Shown one piece after another: positions 57,759 through 64,000 of a DNA stretch of 64,000 nt. The notes under the pieces were generated by a model. That model searched no databases. It was not told the DNA's origin and was given only the letters and a program-made list of their open reading frames with translations. The translations under genes and the position numbers were made by a program. Each line of letters begins with the position of its first letter. Within the stretch, counting starts at the first letter, position 1. This DNA is from Hordeum vulgare subsp. vulgare (lineage: Eukaryota; Streptophyta; Magnoliopsida; Poales; Poaceae). The DNA lies in contig NC_058524.1 of the NCBI RefSeq assembly GCF_904849725.1, positions 486,707,763 to 486,771,762 of the forward strand, written 5' to 3'.

Positions 57759-60322
57759 AACTCCTGCTCGTCCTCGAGTAGGGAAGTGATAAAGAATGAA
57801 TTTTTGATGCTTTCATGCTGCCTAGCATAGGTGTCCTTTGTAATTCCTCTTATGTGACGTGAATGTTAAGATCCATTAGATTCAAAACAATAGTTTGCTA
57901 TTGACGTGGAAACAATAATAATTCAAGCAAATTAGAAAGGTAATCATGAACTTTCAAAATAACAAGGCCAAAAGAAAGTCATCCCTACAAAAGCATATAG
58001 TTTGGCTATGCTCTATCATCATTGCACAACGAATTTAAACCATGCACAACCCCGGTATTGGCCAAGTAATTGTTTCACACCTTTACTTTCTCCAACCTTT
58101 TCAACTCTCACGCAATACATGAGCGTGAGCCATGGTTATAGCACTATAGATGGTGTGGAATGTGGTGTAGGTTGCAAGACAAAAAAGAGAAGATAGTCAC
58201 ATTAACTAGGCATATCATTGAGCTGTGGAGATGCTCATCAATAGATATCAATGTGAATGAGTAGGGATTGCCATACAAATGATGCACTAGAGCTACGAGT
58301 ATGTAAAAGCTCTTAAAGAAAACTAGTGGGTGTGCATCCAACTTGCTTGCTCACGAAGACCTAAGGCAATTTTGAGGAAGCCTATCATTGGAATATACAA
58401 GCCAAGTTATATAATGAAAATTTCCCACTAGCTATATGGTGGTGACAAAACGAGAGACTCTCAATCATGAAGATCATGGTGCTTAATATGCACAAGTGTG
58501 GAAGAAGTGGTAGCATTGTCCCTTCTCTCTTTTTCTCTCATTTTTTTGGTGGGCTTCTTTGGCCTCTTTTATTTCCTCACATGGGACAATGCTCCATTAA
58601 TGATGATCATCACACTTTCAACTCAAAGCTTAGAGCAATGATGACTCGATATGGAATGCCTTCGGTAGTGTACCGTGGCAATGATCTAGCATGGCATAGA
58701 CATTAATGGAAACATCATGCTAGCTATCTTACGATCATGTAATGGCAATGTCGACGTGGTGGCACATGTCATGGTGGTAATTGCATGGCAATATATCTCG
58801 CAATGACTTTGAAAAAGCCATAGTAGGTAGGTATGGTGGCTGTTTTGAGGGAGGCTAATGGTGGGTTTTGTGCACCGGCGAAAGTTGCACGACACTAAGA
58901 AGATAGTGATGGTGGAAGATGAAAGTGCATCTAAACCATCGACTCAACGTTAGTCATGAAGAACTCATATACTTGTTGCAAAAGTTTTATTAGTAATCGA
59001 AACAAAGCAATCAACGCATACTCCTAGGGGAAGGGTTGGTAGGTATAAACCATCGCGCGATCCCGACCGCCACGCAAAGGATGACAATCAATAGACTAAT
59101 CATGCTCAGATTTCATCACATGGCGGTTCACCATACATGCATGCTACGGGAATCACTAACTTCAATACAAGTATTTCTAGATCCACAACACCATACTAGC
59201 ATGACTTCAATATTACCATAACCACAACTCAAAACTAATTGAGATGAATCAAACTTCTCTAACTATTCAATGCACATGAAGGTGGAAGTTTTCATATCCC
59301 TTTGGATAACTACCCCTTTTGAGACTACTTTCAAAGCATAGATCAACTACCAAGCCACGCACCGCTGTGCTCTAGAAGATATAAGTGAAGCACATAGAGC
59401 AAAAGTGTCTAGCTCAAAAGATATAAGTGAAGCACATGTGAGCTGAATTGTCTACTAAAAGATATAAGTGAAGCTCGACAAAATCACGGTGAGTGCATGT
59501 CTCTCCCTCTAGGTGTGCAGCAAGGATGATTGTGATACAACAAAAATACAAGACTCCTACGATACAAGACGCTCCAACCAAAAACACATAACATGTGGTG
59601 AATAAAAATATAGCCCCAAGTAACGTTATCGATGGATTGAAGACGAAAGAGGGGATGCCTTCCCGGAGCATCCCCAAGCTTAGGATTTTACGACATCCTT
59701 GAATCTCTTGGGGTGCCTTGGGCATCCCCAAGCTTGAGATCTTGCCACTCTTTATCTTTTTGTCCATAAGAACTTCACCCAAAACTTGAAAACTTCACAA
59801 CACGAAACTTAAACAGAAACTCGTCATAACATTAGTTTGAGAAACCAAACCACCACTTCCTTAGGTACTGTAGCAAACTTAAATTCTACTTGTGCAGATG
59901 TTGGGTTACTGTATTTTAAATCTTCCATGGCTAATACCCCCCGATACTATCCATAGTTTCATCAAAATAAGCAACCAACACAACAAAAACAGAATCTGTT
60001 AACAGCAGACCAGTCTGTAGCAATCTGTATATTTCGTATACCTCTAGTACTCCAAAAATTCTGAAACATTACGACAGTCTGAAGAATTTGCGTAGCAATC
60101 AGCAGAAAAAAGAATCAACTGAAAAGCTCTTACAAAACAAAAATGAAAATTATTTTCATGAGCAGAAAGTTTCTGTCTTTTCCAGCATGACCAAACAATC
60201 ATCCCCAAGACTAATCATAACGGTTTTGCTTGGCACAAACGCAAAAAGAAACACGAAAAACACAATCATAACAGAATTATGAGAGTGTGGAAAACACAAA
60301 ACAGAAGGAAAAAGGATAGATT
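57759..60322 (-). other. Long non-coding interior of Gypsy element 2
   Basis: Collinear with 48872-51473 of element 1, at high identity. No gene supported. A 122-codon open frame (59414-59782) has a counterpart in element 1, but the changes between the two are mostly amino-acid-altering. Internal polypurine-like words lie at 59667-59681 and 59722-59735. Confidence 0.75.
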
Positions 60323-60364
60323 TGTTGGGTTGCCTCCCAACAAGCGCTATTGATTAACGCCCTT
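60323..60364 (-). other. Conserved stem-loop after the ORF of element 2
   Basis: Counterpart of 48832-48871: hairpin TTGGGAGGCAACCCAA and the GGGCGTTAATCAATAGCGCT block on the minus strand. Confidence 0.7.
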
Positions 60365-60423
60365 AGCTAGGCATTGAATGATGCTCTCGCAAAAGACAAG
60401 AATTGAAGCATAACAAGAGCATC

Positions 60424-61135
60424 CTAAAGCACGTGAAAACCACATCTAATTCTAACATACTTCCTATGCACAGGCATTTTATAGGAAAATAGATTGTCAA
60501 TACAACCATTAGTTGCCATATGCAAGGAAGAAGAAAGAGACAATAGTAATCTCCACATAACGAGAGGTAATTTGGTAACATGAAAGTTTCTACCAAAATA
60601 TTTTTCCTCTCTCATAGCAATTACATGTGGGATCATATTCGAATTCAACAATGTAATTATCACATAGGATATTATTTTAATGATCCACATGCATGCAAAG
60701 TTGATGCTCTTCAAAAATAGTGGGATTATCATCAATCAAAGTCATGTAGTCTCCAAACCCACTTTGAGTAATATTGCAAATATCATATTCATCTTGAGGC
60801 TTGAACAAAATTTCAAGATCAAAAGAAAAATCATCACCCCAATCATGATCTTTGCAACAAGTGGTGGTCATAGCAAGACTAGCATCCCCAAGCTTAGGGT
60901 TTTGCATAATTTTAGCATGATTGTCACTAATAGAATTTATAGTGAAACCATTGTAATCATGCTTTTCATCCAAGGAGCCCTCATGAATCACTTCATGAAT
61001 TTCTTCCTCACAATTTTGAGATTCACGCTTCTCAAGCAAAACTCCATAAAGATAGTCAAGTGCCCTCAACTCACTAGCAATTCGTTCCACATAAGTGGGT
61101 CTCTTAAAGAGATTAGCTAGTGGATGAGGATCCAT
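60424..61135 (-). pseudogene. Uncharacterised ORF of Gypsy element 2
   Basis: From the ATG at 61135, placed where gag starts in element 1, 152 codons are open: MDPHPLANLFKRPTYVERIA, then LRALDYLYGVLLEKRES, an acidic middle (NCEEEIHEVIHEGSLDEKHD) and DWGDDFSFDLEILF. A stop at 60677 interrupts it. Related-looking sequence continues (DNYIVEFEYDPTCNCYERGK), then a one-base shift in an A run near 60623 and NFHVTKLPLVMWRLLL with a hydrophobic end to 60424. The ancestral product would be about 235 residues, acidic in the middle and hydrophobic at the C-terminus. I recognise no domain. It is not gag. Confidence 0.6.
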
Positions 61136-61363
61136 ATCACTAGATTTTCAGCAAGCGAAGATGCAAGCATATTGAAGGCACATGGCACACGAGCGAATAG
61201 AAAGCAAGAGAGAGAAAAGGACGAACGAAAAAGGCGACCGAGAAAAGGCAAATGAAAACGACAAATGTGAAGTTGGGGAGAGGAAAATGAGAGGCAACTG
61301 GCAAAAAAAGTAAATGCGAGAGATGAGTTTGTGAGACCTACTTGGATAGATCTTGATCTCTCC

Positions 61364-61381
61364 TCCCTGGCAACGGCGCCA
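61364..61381 (-). other. Primer-binding site of Gypsy element 2
   Basis: TGGCGCCGTTGCCAGGGA on the minus strand, 17 of 18 matches to the tRNA-Asp complement, ten bases after the LTR. Confidence 0.85.
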
Positions 61382-61391
61382 GAAATACTTC

Positions 61392-63084
61392 TGCTATTGC
61401 AACAAAAGACCTTCCAACGGCGCCAGAAATAGGCACGTTGTCAGGAAATTATCTTGACATGCTCCTCCCCGGCAACAGCGCCCGAAATAGGAGTATTACT
61501 TGATACTCCTCAGCAACGGCACCAGGAATCGTTCAGCTGTGGCTACTCCTTAAGGGACTTCCTAAGCAAGTATGCAAAGGATTTCCCCCGTGGCCTTGGA
61601 GCCTTGCGTTGGTCTTCGCTCGAAGCGGAAAGGGTGATGTAGCACAGCGGTGGTAAGTATTTCCCTCAGTTTGAGAACCAAGGTATCAATCCAGTGGAGG
61701 AGTATCTCAAGATCCTGCACAAACACAAAAGCTTGCTCCCAACGCTATGAAGGGGTTTTCAATCCCTTATAGATTGTTCGCCAAGTGAGAACTGAAAGCA
61801 ACAAAGTAACAAGCAAAGTAAAAGCAGAGGTGTAAACGATGGATGTGAATAGACCCACGGACTGTAGTGTTTACTAGTGGCTTCTCTCATAAAAGCAAGT
61901 AGATGGTGGGTGAACAAATTACTGTCGAGCAATTGATAGAACCGCGCAAAGTCGTGACGATATCTATGGCAATGATTATATCTATAGGCATCACGTCCAA
62001 AACAAGTAGACCAATACTTTCTGCATCTACTACTATTACTCCATAAGTCGACCGCTATCCAGCATGCATCTAGTGTATTAAGTCCAAAAGAACAGAGTAA
62101 CGCCTTAAGCAAGATGACATGATGTAGAGGGATAATCTCAAACCAATGATGAAAACCCCATCTTTTTACCCTTGATGGCAACTACTTAATGTGTGCCTTG
62201 CTGCCCCTACTGTCACTGGGAAAGGTCACCACATGGTAGAACCCAAAACCAAGCACTTCTCCCATTGCAAGAATCATAGATCTAGTTGGCCAAACAAAAC
62301 CAAAGACTCGGAGAGACTTAAAAGGATATGAAATCATGCATACAAGAAATTAGCAAAGACTCAAATATATATCATAGATAATCCGATCACAAATCCACAA
62401 TTCATCGGATCTCGACAAACACACCGCCAAAGAAGATTACATTGGATAGATCTCCATGATGATCATGGAGAACTTTGTATTGAAGATCCAAGAGAGAGAA
62501 GAAGCCATCTAGCTACTAACTACGGACCCGTAGGTCTGAAGTGAACTACTCACTAGTCATTGGAGGGGCAATGATGATGATGAAGAAGCCCTCCAACTCC
62601 AAAGTCCCCTCCGACAGAGCGCCGGGAAAGGGTCTCCAGATGAGATCTCGCGTAAACAGAAGCTTGCGGCGGCGGAAAAGTATTTTCAAGGCTCCGCTGA
62701 TTTTTTGCTGAATTTTTGGGAATATATAGGCCAAGGATGTAGGTAAGGGGGCGGCCAGGGAGGCCACAAGCCCTGCCACCGCCAGCTCCCCCTGGTGACG
62801 GAGTGGGAGCTTGTGGGCTCCCTCGAGCCCACCTGGCTTGGCCCAGAGGCCCCCTCATCTTCTTCCATTCGGGAAAAATCATTTCGGGGTTTTTATTTCG
62901 TTTGGACTCCGTTCCAAAATCAGATCTGAAAAGAGCCAAAAACACAGAAAAACAGGAAATGTCACTTGGCACTGAATTAATAAGTTAGTCCCAAAAAAGA
63001 TATGAAAGGTACATGAAACATCCAAAGATGACAAGATAACAGCATGAAACCATCAAAAATTATAGATACGTTTGAGACGTATCA
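61392..63084 (-). repeat. 5' LTR of Gypsy element 2
   Basis: 1,693 bp. Primer-site-like motifs at 61414-61425, 61466-61483 and 61513-61524 near its U5 end. Confidence 0.9.
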
Positions 63085-63164
63085 GCTACATACTATAGAG
63101 AGCTTTCTGTTAGTCAACATATATTTATGTTATGACTATCTGGAAATTTTTGTCTCGTGTGTCG

Positions 63165-63937
63165 ATGGCTGGCAACGGTAGTCCGTTACAGGTTCTCGCC
63201 AACGAGTCGGCGGGATTTTCGTGACTCCTCTCTATCATTGCCATGATCGTGATTGGACCAACGACTCGCATCGAGTACATGTTCTATTTCCACATGATCG
63301 GCGACACTCTCACTATGCATCAGGCCTCGATGCAGTTTGTTGGTGGGCATGTCGAGACCCACCGTCTTCGCTTCGTCGGTAGAGCCATGCCTACGAAGAG
63401 GCACGCTATGCAGCTGGTTGCTAGGAAGGCGATTGCCCGTCTCCGAGACACCCTTCTAGTGATGAAGACTTGTCTTTATCAATAACTCCTGTGCCACGTC
63501 CCGTACACTGGTCACTACGCTTTTGCCTGCCCCGAAGAGAGGATGATGAGGCCATTGGGATGCTCGTGCAGTACCCCATGGCCTTGGAGTCAGCCTTTGA
63601 CGACTTGGTGTATGATTTGGTGGCTGCTCGTATGGAGGGTTCTCAGGCACACAAGGCTGAGCTTCTCCGTCCCGCGCCTCCCCGGTCATGCCCTTTCTCC
63701 TCTGCTCCGTGCACACCATCAGTCCTCCTAGTTAGCCACCAGCCGCCTACGCCTGAGGAGTTCAATCAAGTTATTGCTCCTACCCCTATTATAGTTTCTC
63801 CACTTGATAGTCCCATGCATGCTTCACCGCCTGGCGTCGTCTGCCTAGAGCTTGTGCAGGAGGAGGTTGAGTCCCCAACATCGCATCTGGGACTTACCCT
63901 GGGCCAGCCAATCCAGGTCCCCTCCACCTCCACCTAG
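63165..63937 (+). pseudogene. dsRBD-like ORF in the interior of the 53797 element
   Basis: From the ATG at 63165 the frame reads MAGNGSPLQVLANESAGFS to a stop at 63222, then is open to 63485: RIEYMFYFHMIGDTLTMHQA, then THRLRFVGRAMPTKRHAMQL and VARKAIARLRDTLL. The last part follows the pattern of the C-terminal helix of double-stranded RNA-binding domains (G-x-A-x-S/T-K-K-x-A-x2-x-AA-x2-AL). A frameshift near 63455 leads to a second frame (63470-63937) with REDDEAIGMLVQYPMALESA, then a Pro-rich tail. The function is an inference and the domain match needs a profile search. It lies in the position of gag relative to the primer site at 55970 once element 2 is removed. Confidence 0.45.
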
Positions 63938-64000
63938 GAATGGTGTACCAGTGCGTCAGGATGTTTGTATGATATGTATGATTGTGTGCTCATAGGCCGA
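63938..64000 (+). other. End of the window
   Basis: 63 bp after the stop of the preceding ORF. No feature seen; presumably still the interior of the 53797 element. Confidence 0.3.

Larger units (their letters stand above)
56051..63084 (-). mobile_element. Non-autonomous Gypsy element 2, 7,034 bp, TSD GCTAC
   Basis: Same LTR family as element 1 but in opposite orientation. LTRs of 1,693 bp each at 56051-57743 and 61392-63084. GCTAC is duplicated at 56046-56050 and 63085-63089. The interior is shorter (3.65 kb) and has no gag, protease, RT or integrase; it carries a different ORF. It is inserted just downstream of the primer site of the 53797 element. Confidence 0.9.

Noticed and set aside
1..64000. 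CRISPR arrays, bacterial operons, rRNA genes or a functional tRNA gene
   Set aside because: No repeat-spacer structure or rRNA sequence was seen. The only tRNA-like sequences are the two incomplete modules inside the solo LTR.

Overview
The window looks like intergenic DNA of a large grass genome, most likely Triticeae (wheat/barley/Aegilops type). This is inferred from a BARE/WIS/Angela-style Copia element, several Gypsy families with tRNA-Asp or tRNA-Met primer sites, a multi-kilobase CACTA element with TNP2-type and ORF1-type genes, MITEs, and deep nesting. There are no bacterial-style operons, CRISPR arrays or rRNA genes. Only two host genes are visible, both on the minus strand at the left end.

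Region by region. 1-4860 holds the first nine exons of a ZIP-family (ZTP29-like) zinc transporter gene, whose 3' end lies beyond base 1. A 5'-truncated RTE-type LINE with a 12-bp target duplication sits in its sixth intron. 5730-6146 is a small secreted eight-cysteine (lipid-transfer/2S-albumin fold) protein gene. 6557-10483 is a run of small DNA transposons: a Mutator-type MITE with 9-bp TSD, a Tourist-like MITE, a long foldback with a MITE nested inside, and a 1.2-kb element carrying a decayed AP2/ERF-domain gene.

10643-43940 is a nested stack. A Gypsy LTR relic is followed by a Copia element (5' LTR 11552-18345). That LTR is split by a 5.3-kb solo LTR (11697-16977). The Copia gag gene is split by a CACTA element (18993-42540). 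The CACTA element in turn holds a complete BARE-like Copia (21604-30528), an LTR-less Copia fragment (30706-33967) and a truncated Gypsy (35042-38290). The CACTA 5' end has been tandemly duplicated together with flanking Copia DNA.

44880-63084 holds two members of one Gypsy family in opposite orientation: 44880-53097 (+, TSD GGCAC) and 56051-63084 (-, TSD GCTAC). They share LTRs, leader and 3' non-coding sequence but carry unrelated internal ORFs: gag-protease in one, an uncharacterised ORF in the other. Neither has reverse transcriptase or integrase. Between and beyond them is the 5' part of another LTR element (LTR 53797-55965) whose interior carries a decayed ORF resembling a dsRNA-binding domain.

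Almost all TE genes are broken by stops, frameshifts or truncation, so mobility would depend on proteins supplied from elsewhere. The observations I rank highest are the ORF swap between the two Gypsy copies, the repeated primer-binding-site-like motifs at the U5 ends of their LTRs, tRNA-like Pol III modules inside the giant solo LTR, the tandem duplication of a CACTA terminus, the AP2 gene capture, the dsRBD-like ORF in an LTR element, and the loss of metal-ligand residues in the ZIP transporter. All family assignments come from reading motifs by eye; no database search was run.
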